Shown: in pieces, positions 8,961 to 16,845 of the stretch | Layout of the letters: each line of letters begins with the position of its first letter | Position numbering within the stretch: the stretch's first letter is position 1 | From: Bacillus cereus group sp. RP43 | Lineage (GTDB): Bacteria; Bacillota; Bacilli; Bacillales; Bacillaceae_G | Length of the DNA: 64,000 bases | Direction: 5' to 3' | Assembly (NCBI RefSeq): GCF_040459645.1 | Contig: NZ_JARVHQ010000001.1 | Span: 1,302,001 to 1,366,000 of the forward strand | Notes under the pieces: model-generated | The model's database searches: none | The model's input: the letters and a program-made list of their open reading frames with translations, nothing else | Told to the model about the DNA's origin: nothing | Position numbers and translations under genes: made by a program

Positions 8961-10022
8961 TTTGAAATTCCAAGAGACTTTCCATTTTAATATTTTAGGT
9001 AGAAGGAAATAGGTAATTAAGCTAGCTACTAAAAATCCAATGTAAAAGCTGGGCAATGACTGTGCGCGGCTTAGTATTAAACCTCCAACGATTCCAACAA
9101 AGAAAATAGCACATGCTATAACTAACTTTTGTAACCTTGGATATAATAGATAGTTACCATTTCTTTCATTTACTGAACGAACATATAAATATATACCGAG
9201 TGGTAATAAAATAATTATATTTACAATAGGTCCAATTAATGTTTTTGTTGGTGGAATCTTTGTAAAGTTTGGTTCGTTATGACGTACTCCATTTTGATCG
9301 GTATAAGCGCTTTGTGGATCATAATTAAAGTTAATATTAAAATCTTCTGCTGGACTAGAAATACGTATGTTTTCCATCAAATCATGTATAAGACCATTGC
9401 CCTCATGAAATTCAGTGTTTGAGTGAACAGCAATGACTCCTGAGATAAGTGATGGAAGTATAACTGGGAACATTAATAGAGCTGCAGTAAGAAATCCTTG
9501 CGATATAATATTCCCAGCAATTGTTCCTATACATAAGGCAAGTGTATAAATAGCAATTAATACAATTAACATGTATATAAAATAACTATGAAAGGGGGAA
9601 AATACTTGATATTTATTATGAAAAGTTACCTTTTTCATAATAGCAAATAGTCCCCAGTTTAAAATGACAACAGCGGCAATATTACAGATTCCAAACAACC
9701 ACTTTGTTATATAAAGGTGTGAACGTTTAAAGGGCATAGACCATAACAAGTCGCTAGAGTTATTTTGTCTTTCCCATCCAATTAACGTACAAGCTAGCAC
9801 GATAAGCACACTACCTAACAGTATGACAGAGTTTATGAGTGTTAAATCAAAGTGATAATGATATACATAGTTCCATTTTTTATTGTCATTTAGAAATTGT
9901 TGCTGTTGAATAGAAGTCATATAGTAGTAATATGACAAAGTATAGAAGCTGACGAGCCAAAATAACCATACAGCATATTTACTTTGTTGATATGTTCTTA
10001 GCCATAGTGCTTTTTGAAACAT
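8958..10022 (-). CDS. ABC transporter permease (YtrC/YtrD-like), second copy
   Basis: Membrane protein of 354 residues with about seven hydrophobic segments, starting MFQKALWLRTYQQSKYAVW. It shares architecture and short blocks with the gene just upstream (WERQNNSSDLLWSMPFKRSHLYITKW against WERSNQSNTLLMTMPFKRKDVFLSKW), so the two are paralogues that likely form a heterodimeric membrane domain for the ATPase at 11089. A large extracytoplasmic loop sits around residues 195-265. SD AAAGGAGAG precedes ATG 10022. It is the last gene of the GntR-ATPase-permease-permease operon. By analogy with YtrBCDEF it may respond to cell-wall stress; no substrate is known. Confidence 0.8.
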   Translation of the reverse strand: MFQKALWLRTYQQSKYAVWLFWLVSFYTLSYYYYMTSIQQQQFLNDNKKWNYVYHYHFDLTLINSVILLGSVLIVLACTLIGWERQNNSSDLLWSMPFKRSHLYITKWLFGICNIAAVVILNWGLFAIMKKVTFHNKYQVFSPFHSYFIYMLIVLIAIYTLALCIGTIAGNIISQGFLTAALLMFPVILPSLISGVIAVHSNTEFHEGNGLIHDLMENIRISSPAEDFNINFNYDPQSAYTDQNGVRHNEPNFTKIPPTKTLIGPIVNIIILLPLGIYLYVRSVNERNGNYLLYPRLQKLVIACAIFFVGIVGGLILSRAQSLPSFYIGFLVASLITYFLLPKILKWKVSWNFK

Positions 10023-10034
10023 AGGATCTCTCCT

Positions 10035-11099
10035 TTAAAAAACTTTATAATTTGTTAGGCGTGATAATACAACATAAGTAATGATTCCAGTTAGAAACAA
10101 ACCGATATAGTAGCTAGGTAAGAAATTAAAATGATTTATTTTGTATCCGCCTAGTAATGCAAAGTAAATGGTTGTCCCCCATATCCATATTCGTAAATGC
10201 TTTTGGAAAATAAATATCTTTTGACCGTTTTCATTTGGCGATCGTGTATATAAATATGTCCCAAGTAGTAAATAAAATATCGTATAGAAAATAGGGACTA
10301 ACATTGACTTGGCTGAATAATACATATGAGATGCTGGATTTCTTAAAGCAGTTGGATCGTTTTCCTGCTTTCGGTATTCTGGATCATAGTTATAATTAAT
10401 AGAAAAGCGGTAAATTGGTGCAACTATATTTGTTTTTTGATTGATTTCATAAAGTTGTCGATATAAGTTTTCACTTTTTATATTTGCAGCGTATAAATGG
10501 TTTGTTGTAAAAGTGTATAGTAATGTAATAAATGTAACCCCCGCTAGTAACCACGGAATACAAAAAACAATCTGCGAAACAACGCTTCCAGTAAAAGTAC
10601 CGATACATAAAGCAGCTGTATAAACTGCGACATAAGAAATAATTGCATAAAGAAAGTATCGGTGAAATGGACTAAATGATTGATAATCAAAATGAATAGT
10701 TGTTCTATAAATAACATACATAAGAATCCAATTTACAAGTAACGAGCTCACAATACAAACGGAACCGAAAGTCCATTTAGATAAGAAAACATCTTTTCTT
10801 TTAAATGGCATTGTCATAAGTAGTGTATTAGATTGATTGCTACGTTCCCATCCTATCAATAAGCAGGCTAAAGCAATGATAAGAACGGTTAACCAAAAAC
10901 TATTACCTGCTCCTGAAGAAAAGGTATAAAAATAATAATAGTGTTTCCCTTTTTCTTGTAATTCGTAATACGCATCAAGTTGTTGCTGAGCACTTCTATA
11001 GTAGTCAAAAGGTAACAAGTAAAGCGAACTAAAGAAGAATAGTAACACAGCATATTTCCCACGTTTCCAATTCCACGTCCACAACGCCTTATGAAACAT
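10035..11099 (-). CDS. ABC transporter permease (YtrC/YtrD-like), first copy
   Basis: Membrane protein of about 354 residues, paralogous to the downstream permease. It starts MFHKALWTWNWKRGKYAVL and has about seven membrane segments and a central outside loop. GAGGAGG overlaps an in-frame ATG at 11105, so ATG 11099, six bases further on, is the better start; the gene then overlaps the 3' end of the ATPase gene by 11 bases, a sign of translational coupling. The repeated motif WERxNxSxxLLxxMPFKR probably forms the coupling-helix region that touches the ATPase. Substrate unknown. Confidence 0.8.
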   Translation of the reverse strand: MFHKALWTWNWKRGKYAVLLFFFSSLYLLPFDYYRSAQQQLDAYYELQEKGKHYYYFYTFSSGAGNSFWLTVLIIALACLLIGWERSNQSNTLLMTMPFKRKDVFLSKWTFGSVCIVSSLLVNWILMYVIYRTTIHFDYQSFSPFHRYFLYAIISYVAVYTAALCIGTFTGSVVSQIVFCIPWLLAGVTFITLLYTFTTNHLYAANIKSENLYRQLYEINQKTNIVAPIYRFSINYNYDPEYRKQENDPTALRNPASHMYYSAKSMLVPIFYTIFYLLLGTYLYTRSPNENGQKIFIFQKHLRIWIWGTTIYFALLGGYKINHFNFLPSYYIGLFLTGIITYVVLSRLTNYKVF

Positions 11100-11970
11100 A
11101 CCCATCCTCCTCTAGTGTCGTAACGAAGACATCTTCAAGTGACATTGTTAATTCTTCAATGAGTATAGGTTGTTCTTTATAAAACTTCTCCAGTGTTGTA
11201 GCCACATTTCCCTCAATTAAGATTGTATATACTTTTCCTGTTTGATTTAATATTTTAATATTGCTTAAGTTTTCTAGTTTTTGAGGTAATGAACGTTCGT
11301 AAGCAACTTGGATTTTAGCAAATCGTGATTTTGCATCGTCTAGTGATGTAATAGAAGATATAGTATGGCCTTTTAATATAATGATTGTATCTGCAATTTG
11401 TTCCACTTCATCTAAATGGTGAGTGGAGATGAAAAGGGTAATCTCTTTTTCTGCAACTTCTCCAACGAGAAACTGCAAAATCTGTCTTTTAACGATAGGA
11501 TCAAGTCCGTTTGTCGGTTCATCTAAAATGATATATTCTGCTTTTGTAGCGAAAGCTAAAATGATCGCAAGCAGTGCTTTCATTCCTTTTGAGTAACTAC
11601 GAATACGTTTGTTTGGTAAATTAAAACGTTCTAATATTTCATAAAAATATTGTTCATCAAATGCTGTATAAACGGCTTTATAAAACTTCACGATTTCCTT
11701 CACTGTATATCCGTTTAATATGTTAGTAGAATCTGGAACGTATACAACTTTTTGTTTAATTTCAGGATGCTTATGAACATCTGTATCCTCATATGTAACA
11801 GTTCCTTCATCGGGGTCTAAAATGCCGACCATCGTTCGTAATAAAGTTGTTTTTCCCGCACCGTTTCTTCCGAGTAATCCGATGATACTACCTTTTTGTA
11901 ATGTGAAAGAAACATTGTCTAAAATCGTTTGATTATCAATTGTTTTCTTCAAGCTTGTCACTTTCAGCAT
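11089..11970 (-). CDS. ABC transporter ATP-binding protein (YtrB-like)
   Basis: ATPase of 293 residues. Walker A GRNGAGKTTLLR, signature segment RSYSKGMKALLAI (SYSKGM in place of LSGGQ, as in YtrB-type proteins), Walker B EYIILDEPTNGLDP and the switch STHHLDEVEQ are all present. A C-terminal extension of about 90 residues follows the ATPase core. Start ATG 11970 has GGAGG eight bases upstream; an in-frame ATG at 11985 is not supported by an SD. It overlaps the 3' end of the regulator gene by 35 bases and the permease gene by 11. It powers the two permeases downstream. Confidence 0.88.
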   Translation of the reverse strand: MLKVTSLKKTIDNQTILDNVSFTLQKGSIIGLLGRNGAGKTTLLRTMVGILDPDEGTVTYEDTDVHKHPEIKQKVVYVPDSTNILNGYTVKEIVKFYKAVYTAFDEQYFYEILERFNLPNKRIRSYSKGMKALLAIILAFATKAEYIILDEPTNGLDPIVKRQILQFLVGEVAEKEITLFISTHHLDEVEQIADTIIILKGHTISSITSLDDAKSRFAKIQVAYERSLPQKLENLSNIKILNQTGKVYTILIEGNVATTLEKFYKEQPILIEELTMSLEDVFVTTLEEDGYVS

Positions 11971-12355
11971 CCGTATTTCCTCCAATCTCCTTGTAGTATG
12001 AATCTATCCAATAGTGAATTTTATCTTTCGTAATCCCAAGATAAGAGGCTTCTAGTAATAATTGATGAAATTGCTTTTCAACCATAGCGATTTTCCTTTC
12101 GTCTAATGTTGGGGTAATCGATTGGGCTACAAATGTTCCTTTTCCTCGTAATGTTTCAATAATCCCTTGTCGCTCTAATTCTTGATAGGCCTTACTTACT
12201 GTATTTGGATTTATAACGAGTAAAGAAGCGAGTTCGCGTACAGAAGGAAGTTTATCACTTGGAGCTAACATGTTTTTCAATACGAGTTCTTTTATATTTT
12301 GAACAATTTGTTCCCATATCGGAGTGTTGCTTCTTGGATCAAGTTGAATATGCAA
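11936..12355 (-). CDS. GntR-family regulator, YtrA subfamily
   Basis: Short GntR regulator of about 139 residues, beginning MHIQLDPRSNTPIWEQIVQ, with winged helix DKLPSVRELASLLVINPNTV and GIIETLRGKGTFVA. It has no large effector domain, only a short C-terminal dimer helix, as in the YtrA subfamily that pairs with ABC transporters. The start is TTG 12355, because AAAGGAGA lies nine bases upstream; a second TTG at 12361 is too close and upstream extensions run into the operator. It is the first gene of the operon and almost surely represses it through the perfect dyad at 12378-12416. Confidence 0.88.
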   Translation of the reverse strand: MHIQLDPRSNTPIWEQIVQNIKELVLKNMLAPSDKLPSVRELASLLVINPNTVSKAYQELERQGIIETLRGKGTFVAQSITPTLDERKIAMVEKQFHQLLLEASYLGITKDKIHYWIDSYYKEIGGNTDAESDKLEENN

Positions 12356-12377
12356 GAGCAATGTCTCCTTTCTGACG

Positions 12378-12442
12378 TGTATTAAGTGTACTACTGTATG
12401 TAATACACTTAATACAATATAGGTAATGAATGTATTTGTCAA
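12378..12442 (-). promoter_or_regulatory. Promoter and 13-bp inverted-repeat operator of the YtrA-like operon
   Basis: Read on the minus strand, TTGACA (12437-12442) and TATTGT (12414-12419) are 17 bases apart. The arm TGTATTAAGTGTA (12378-12390) is perfectly repeated in inverted form (12404-12416) with a 13-base spacer. The upstream arm overlaps the -10 and the rest covers the transcription start, so a bound dimer would block RNA polymerase. Confidence 0.8.
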
Positions 12443-12521
12443 CTGAAAATATTAGAAAAATATGGTATTAAAAAATAAAAAATTGGAAAAAATAGGTCTG
12501 ATATAGAATGGAGGGTTAGTC

Positions 12522-13712
12522 ATGAAGCGAGTTTTTGGAATACTTGTTTGTTTCATGTTATTGCTTTCTGGTACTTCAGTTAGTTTCGCACAATCTGAGA
12601 AGACGAAGCAGGAGAAAACAGAAGAAACAGCGCCGAAGTTAGCGGAACAAGCGTCGTCAGCAATTGTAATTGAACAAGATACAGGTAAAGTTTTGTTTGA
12701 CAAAAATCCAAATGAGAAATTACCACCTGCTAGTATGACGAAGATTATGACAATGCTATTAATTATGGAACAAGTTGAAAAAGGAAAACTAAAACTGACC
12801 GATAAAGTTAGAGCAAGTGAGCATGCAGCTTCAATGGGTGGATCACAAATCTTTTTAGAGCCTGGAGAAGAGATGACTGTAAATGAAATGCTAAAGGGTA
12901 TTGCTATTGCATCTGGAAATGATGCGTCGGTTGCAGTAGCGGAGCATATCGCCGGTTCAGAAGAAGGATTCGTAAATATGATGAACAAAAAAGCGAGAGA
13001 TTTAGGACTGAAAAATACACATTTTCAAAACCCAACAGGTCTCCCGGCGAAAGATCATTATTCCACAGCGAATGATATGGCTATTATGGCGAAAGAATTG
13101 ATGAAGTATCCACTTATTCGAAAATATACAGGTAAATATGAAGACTATTTACGTGAAAATACGGATAAGAAATTTTGGCTCGTTAATACGAATAAGCTAG
13201 TACGTTTTTATCCTGGAGTAGATGGAGTGAAAACGGGCTTTACGACGGAAGCGAAATATTGTTTAACAGCATCAGCTGAAAAAAATGGAATGCGTGTCAT
13301 TTCAGTTGTTATGGGAGCACCTACTTCAAAAGAACGGAACAATCAAGTAACGAAGCTGCTTGACTATGCATTTGGTCAATATATGACAAAAAAATTGTAT
13401 ACACGAGGCGAAAAAATTAAGACTGTACAAGTAGGAAAAGGTAAAAAAGAAAAAGTAGATTTAGTTGCGTCAGACAATGTGTCTCTTCTTATGAAGAAGG
13501 GCGAAAACATGGACAAAGTAAAACAAGAAGTGATTGCAGAAAAGAAAGTGAAGGCACCGATTAAAAAAGGTGATGCACTCGGCACACTTGTTATTAAAAG
13601 AGATAAAGATGTTTTATTAAAACAAACAATTGTAGCGAAAGAAGATGTTGAGGCAGCTAGCTGGTGGGAGTTATTTAAACGAAGCTTTGGGATGTTTTCA
13701 ACATCAAAATAG
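12522..13712 (+). CDS. dacF: D-alanyl-D-alanine carboxypeptidase DacF
   Basis: Penicillin-binding protein of the DacA/DacF family, 396 residues. A signal peptide (residues 1-24, cut near SFA-QSE) is followed by the peptidase S11 domain with SMTK (Ser71-Lys74), SGN (Ser131) and KTG (Lys237), then the PBP5_C beta domain and a C-terminal amphipathic segment (SWWELFKRSF) for membrane attachment. It trims pentapeptide side chains of peptidoglycan; DacF does this in the forespore and affects cortex cross-linking. Its place directly before spoIIAA, as in B. subtilis, supports the DacF assignment. I do not see a convincing promoter in its short upstream region. Confidence 0.93.
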   Translation: MKRVFGILVCFMLLLSGTSVSFAQSEKTKQEKTEETAPKLAEQASSAIVIEQDTGKVLFDKNPNEKLPPASMTKIMTMLLIMEQVEKGKLKLTDKVRASEHAASMGGSQIFLEPGEEMTVNEMLKGIAIASGNDASVAVAEHIAGSEEGFVNMMNKKARDLGLKNTHFQNPTGLPAKDHYSTANDMAIMAKELMKYPLIRKYTGKYEDYLRENTDKKFWLVNTNKLVRFYPGVDGVKTGFTTEAKYCLTASAEKNGMRVISVVMGAPTSKERNNQVTKLLDYAFGQYMTKKLYTRGEKIKTVQVGKGKKEKVDLVASDNVSLLMKKGENMDKVKQEVIAEKKVKAPIKKGDALGTLVIKRDKDVLLKQTIVAKEDVEAASWWELFKRSFGMFSTSK

Positions 13713-13807
13713 CGGTGAGAATTTTGCCGCTTTCTGTTCGTATTTACAGGGATAATTGCTGAAAGGTTTCACTTTATGACGAAATAGTTCTTCTTTTGTC
13801 AGTAGGA

Positions 13808-13834
13808 AGGATTCTTATTTTATATCACGAAAAT
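13808..13834 (+). promoter_or_regulatory. Possible sigma-H-type promoter of spoIIAA-spoIIAB-sigF
   Basis: AGGATTC (13808-13814) and GAAAAT (13829-13834) are 14 bases apart and roughly fit a sigma-H promoter (AGGAWWW ... GAAT). The location, in the 164-base gap between dacF and spoIIAA, is where the sigma-H promoter lies in B. subtilis. A weak stem-loop just after dacF (about 13711-13735) may allow partial read-through. Confidence 0.4.
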
Positions 13835-13876
13835 CTTATGTTAAAGAGTAAAGTTTGAGCATAAGGAGGAAATCGT

Positions 13877-14227
13877 GTGAGTCTTTCCATGCATTTAGAA
13901 GTAAAACGTGACGTCTTATGTGTGAGGCTAGAGGGTGAATTAGATCATCATACTGCTGAAGAGTTGCGAACGAAAGTCACAGATATGATTGAGACACATG
14001 GTGTTCATCATATTGTTTTGAGCCTAGAGAACTTAACATTTATGGATAGTTCTGGTTTAGGCGTTATATTAGGCCGATATAAACATGTAAAGGGATTAGG
14101 TGGAGAAATGGTTGTCTGTGCAATTTCACCGCCTGTTAAACGTTTATTTGAAATGTCAGGTCTATTCAAAATTGTTCGTTTAGAAGAAAGTGAAGCGCAT
14201 GCGCTCGCGACGTTGGGGGTGGCATAA
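13877..14227 (+). CDS. spoIIAA: Anti-sigma F factor antagonist SpoIIAA
   Basis: STAS-domain anti-anti-sigma factor of 116 residues. The phosphorylated serine is Ser58 in [15 protein letters not shown], the same number as in B. subtilis. Unphosphorylated SpoIIAA displaces sigma F from SpoIIAB in the forespore; SpoIIAB phosphorylates it and SpoIIE reverses this. Start GTG 13877 with AAGGAGG upstream. It abuts spoIIAB with no gap (stop TAA at 14225-14227, next ATG at 14228), so the two are translationally coupled. Confidence 0.97.
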
Positions 14228-14668
14228 ATGAGAAATGAAATGAACCTTCAATTTTCAGCGTTAAGTCAGAATGAATCATTCGCTCGTGTTACGGTAGCTG
14301 CTTTTATTGCGCAATTAGACCCGACGATGGAAGAACTAACAGAGATTAAAACAGTTGTGTCAGAAGCGGTTACAAATGCAATTATTCATGGGTATGAAGG
14401 AAATGCAGAAGGTGTTGTTTATATTTCAGTGATTTTGGAAGAGGCAATGGTGAAACTCACGATTCGAGATGAAGGGATTGGTATCTTTAACTTAGATGAA
14501 GCAAGACAACCCCTTTTTACAACTAAACCTGAATTAGAGCGTTCCGGAATGGGATTTACTATCATGGAAAATTTTATGGATGAAGTAGAGGTTATTTCAA
14601 ACGAATCTTTCGGGACAACAATCCATTTGACAAAATACTTATCAAATAGTAACGCTCTATGCAATTAA
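14228..14668 (+). CDS. spoIIAB: Anti-sigma F factor and serine kinase SpoIIAB
   Basis: GHKL-fold kinase of 146 residues. The N-box [11 protein letters not shown] and the G1/G2 region [16 protein letters not shown] and [13 protein letters not shown] form the ATP site. It binds and silences sigma F and phosphorylates SpoIIAA. Gene order spoIIAA-spoIIAB-sigF is the conserved operon. Length and motifs are normal. It is followed 12 bases later by sigF with the SD AAGGAGAA. Confidence 0.97.
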
Positions 14669-14680
14669 GGAGAATAGCCA

Positions 14681-15439
14681 ATGGACATAGAGGTCAGAAA
14701 TGAGAAGAAGAAACCTCAGTTAAAGGACCACGAGCTAAAAGCGTTAATTCAAAAAAGTCAAGATGGAGATCAACAAGCGAGAGATACAATCGTTCAAAGT
14801 AATATGCGTCTCGTATGGTCGGTTGTGCAGCGATTTCTTAATCGAGGATACGAACCAGATGATTTATTTCAAATTGGATGTATTGGACTCTTAAAATCGG
14901 TAGATAAATTTGATTTATCTTTCGACGTGAAATTTTCAACATATGCAGTTCCAATGATTATCGGTGAAATACAACGATTTTTACGTGACGATGGATCAGT
15001 AAAAGTAAGTAGATCTTTAAAAGAAACAGGAAACAAAGTCCGAAAGATGAGAGACGAGCTTTCGAAAGAATTTGGAAGGGCTCCAACGATTAATGAGGTA
15101 GCAGAGGCTCTTGAACTAACGCCAGAAGAAGTTGTTCTGGCGCAAGAAGCGAGTCGCGCTCCTTCATCGATACATGAAACTGTGTATGAAAACGATGGGG
15201 ATCCAATTACTATTTTAGATCAAATTGCAGATCAATCGGAAACGAAATGGTTTGATAAAATTGCGTTAAAAGAAGCAATCAGAGAACTGGATGAACGAGA
15301 ACGGCTAATTGTATATTTGCGCTATTATAAAGACCAAACCCAATCAGAAGTAGCGGAGCGTATAGGCATTTCGCAAGTACAAGTTTCAAGACTTGAAAAG
15401 AAAATATTAAAACAAATGAAAGATCGAATAGATGAATAG
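14681..15439 (+). CDS. sigF: RNA polymerase sigma factor F
   Basis: Sigma-70 group 3 factor of 252 residues that directs early forespore transcription. Region 2 shows NMRLVWSVVQRFLNRGYEPD and LFQIGCIGLLKSVDKFD; region 3 lies around DELSKEFGRAPTINEVAEAL; region 4 ends with the helix-turn-helix QSEVAERIGISQVQVSRLEK. It is the last gene of the spoIIA operon. The terminator hairpin begins inside the last codons and includes the stop. Confidence 0.97.
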   Translation: MDIEVRNEKKKPQLKDHELKALIQKSQDGDQQARDTIVQSNMRLVWSVVQRFLNRGYEPDDLFQIGCIGLLKSVDKFDLSFDVKFSTYAVPMIIGEIQRFLRDDGSVKVSRSLKETGNKVRKMRDELSKEFGRAPTINEVAEALELTPEEVVLAQEASRAPSSIHETVYENDGDPITILDQIADQSETKWFDKIALKEAIRELDERERLIVYLRYYKDQTQSEVAERIGISQVQVSRLEKKILKQMKDRIDE

Positions 15440-15460
15440 CTATCTATTCGATTTTTTTTG
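15423..15460 (+). terminator. Terminator overlapping the end of sigF
   Basis: Ten-bp stem ATCGAATAGA/TCTATTCGAT followed by eight T. The stop codon of sigF is inside the loop. Confidence 0.88.
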
Positions 15461-15462
15461 TT

Positions 15463-15597
15463 GTAACGTATGGTTGGTCGATAGCGGCAGCATTCCTTCT
15501 AGTCGCGCTAGTTATTGGTCTGAAAAAATGGAATGCACAAATACATTCAGATTCTGCCCAGCTTGAAAAAGAATGGAAGGACCGAGGTGTTTCATGA
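15463..15597 (+). pseudogene. 3' remnant of an NSS-family (SNF) sodium-dependent transporter gene
   Basis: An open frame without any usable start codon begins right after the sigF terminator and encodes 44 residues beginning VTYGWSIAAAFLLVALVIG, followed by LKKW and a charged tail ending KEWKDRGVS. This is the last membrane helix and C-tail expected of a neurotransmitter:sodium symporter-type amino acid transporter such as MetP. Its stop overlaps the metS start (ATGA), the usual arrangement of such pairs. In frame upstream there is a TGA at about 15432-15434, inside sigF. The rest of the gene is missing, so this is a deletion remnant. The family call rests on the helix plus the metS partner. 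Confidence 0.7.
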
Positions 15598-15695
15598 TGA
15601 GTGGATCAGCGATCATGATGATGGTTATTGGTATTGTAGTCATTTGGGGAGGGCTCGCATTAAGTATCGCAAATTTATTTAAGAAAAAGGCATAA
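15594..15695 (+). CDS. metS: MetS-family NSS transporter small subunit (orphan)
   Basis: A 33-residue protein with one membrane helix: MMSGSAIMMMVIGIVVIWGG, then LALSIANLFKKKA. It matches the MetS-type small subunit of methionine/alanine NSS importers, with the MSGSAI start and IWGGL in the helix. It begins inside the stop of the truncated transporter gene (ATG 15594; ATG 15597 also possible; SD GAGGTG). With the large subunit deleted here and no visible promoter of its own, it is probably silent or non-functional unless another NSS transporter in the cell uses it. Confidence 0.75.
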   Translation: MMSGSAIMMMVIGIVVIWGGLALSIANLFKKKA

Positions 15696-15701
15696 ACTAA
15701 A

Positions 15702-15735
15702 AACATCTGTACCGAAACGGTACAGATGTTTTTTT
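15702..15735 (+). terminator. Terminator after metS
   Basis: Stem CATCTGTACCG/CGGTACAGATG with AAA loop, then seven T. Confidence 0.92.
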
Positions 15736-15746
15736 ATGAAAAAATT

Positions 15747-15776
15747 GTATTAGAAAAAAATTCAATAACCATACTA
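15747..15776 (+). promoter_or_regulatory. Probable sigma-G-type promoter of the spoVA operon
   Basis: GTATT (15747-15751) and CATACTA (15770-15776) with 18 bases between fit the sigma F/sigma G pattern; the -10 matches CATNNTA fully. It lies 28 bases before spoVAA, whose operon is sigma-G dependent in B. subtilis. Confidence 0.6.
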
Positions 15777-15803
15777 CAACTACGAGGAAGAGGTGAATGA
15801 AAA

Positions 15804-16424
15804 TTGGAAGGAACAATTTATATTAAAATGCGCAATCGTTTAAAAGTTTCTCCTACGTATGAAGTAAAGCTGAGCGATGTTGCTCAACTTGCAGGAGATT
15901 CTTTTGTAGTTGAGTCGTTACAAAATGAGATAGTTTACAACATAACAGCACATGATAAGACGCATGTTGTAATTGATGTCATGAAAGTAATTGAGATTAT
16001 TCAACAAAAAGCATCTCATGTACAAATTAATTTACTGGGTTCTGGACAAACTCTTGTTGAAATTATATATGAAAAAAAGAAAGTGCATCCGGTTTTCTTT
16101 GGACTTGTATGGTTGTTGCTTTTCATTGGAGCGGCCCTTGCGATAATTTATTTCCATGAGGATGTAAGTATGCAACAAGTACATCAACGGTTATATTACA
16201 TGATTACTGGAGAGTTTAAGGAGCAACCACTATTATTTCAAGTTCCATATTCAGTAGGTCTTGGATTAGGTATGGTTTTATTTTTTAATCATGTATTTCA
16301 AAAGCGAATTAATGAAGAGCCTAGTCCGTTAGAAGTTGAGATGTTTCAATATCAACAGTCGCTTGATCAATATGTAATTGTTAATGAAAACAAGGATAAC
16401 ACGAAACAGCTTGCCGATGATTGA
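15804..16424 (+). CDS. spoVAA: Stage V sporulation protein AA
   Basis: SpoVAA, 206 residues. The N-terminal half is soluble (two small beta domains; starts MEGTIYIKMRNRLKVSPTYE) and is followed by membrane segments around PVFFGLVWLLLFIGAALAII and PYSVGLGLGMVLFF. The start is TTG 15804, with AGAGGTG eight bases upstream. First gene of the spoVA operon, whose products form the inner-membrane channel for dipicolinic acid uptake in the forespore and release at germination. Overlaps spoVAB by 8 bases. Confidence 0.92.
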   Translation: MEGTIYIKMRNRLKVSPTYEVKLSDVAQLAGDSFVVESLQNEIVYNITAHDKTHVVIDVMKVIEIIQQKASHVQINLLGSGQTLVEIIYEKKKVHPVFFGLVWLLLFIGAALAIIYFHEDVSMQQVHQRLYYMITGEFKEQPLLFQVPYSVGLGLGMVLFFNHVFQKRINEEPSPLEVEMFQYQQSLDQYVIVNENKDNTKQLADD

Positions 16425-16833
16425 ATGTGGGTTTGTTATATTAATTGGTTTAGCTGGCGGGATTGCAGTAGGTAGCGGATATGTTGCCTTTTTAGCTGTT
16501 CTCGGTATTATCCCGCGCTTAGCTCAATTAACGAGAAGTGGAAAGCATATTCAATATTTTGAGTGGGCTGTCATTGCGGGTACTTTAACTGGGGCTTGGT
16601 GTAGTTTGAAAAACATTACATTTCAAACATCGCAATATTGGCTTGTAATATTAGGGGTATTTTGTGGCACATTCATTGGAATGCTTGCTGCGGCATTAAC
16701 AGAAGTATTAAATGTTTTACCTATTTTAGCGAAACGAGTCGGGGTAGAGGGGAAAATTGTTGTTTTACTCGTTGCTCTTGTACTTGGAAAAGTAATAGGC
16801 TCATTGTTTCACTGGATTTATTTCGTAAAGTAG
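16417..16833 (+). CDS. spoVAB: Stage V sporulation protein AB
   Basis: SpoVAB, about 138 residues, an almost entirely hydrophobic protein with four or five membrane helices. It starts MIECGFVILIGLAGGIAVGS, which lines up with the start of B. subtilis SpoVAB. The preferred ATG 16417 overlaps the end of spoVAA; in-frame ATG 16384 and TTG 16378 would add a polar stretch not expected in the family. No strong SD precedes 16417, so coupling to spoVAA translation is likely. Part of the Ca-dipicolinate transport system of the spore inner membrane. Confidence 0.88.
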   Translation: MIECGFVILIGLAGGIAVGSGYVAFLAVLGIIPRLAQLTRSGKHIQYFEWAVIAGTLTGAWCSLKNITFQTSQYWLVILGVFCGTFIGMLAAALTEVLNVLPILAKRVGVEGKIVVLLVALVLGKVIGSLFHWIYFVK

Positions 16834-16845
16834 GAGGCAATATAT

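Noticed and set aside
12452..12988. A 178-codon open frame on the minus strand opposite dacF
   Set aside because: No SD, Ser/Pro/Phe-rich composition, and it is fully antisense to a well-conserved gene.
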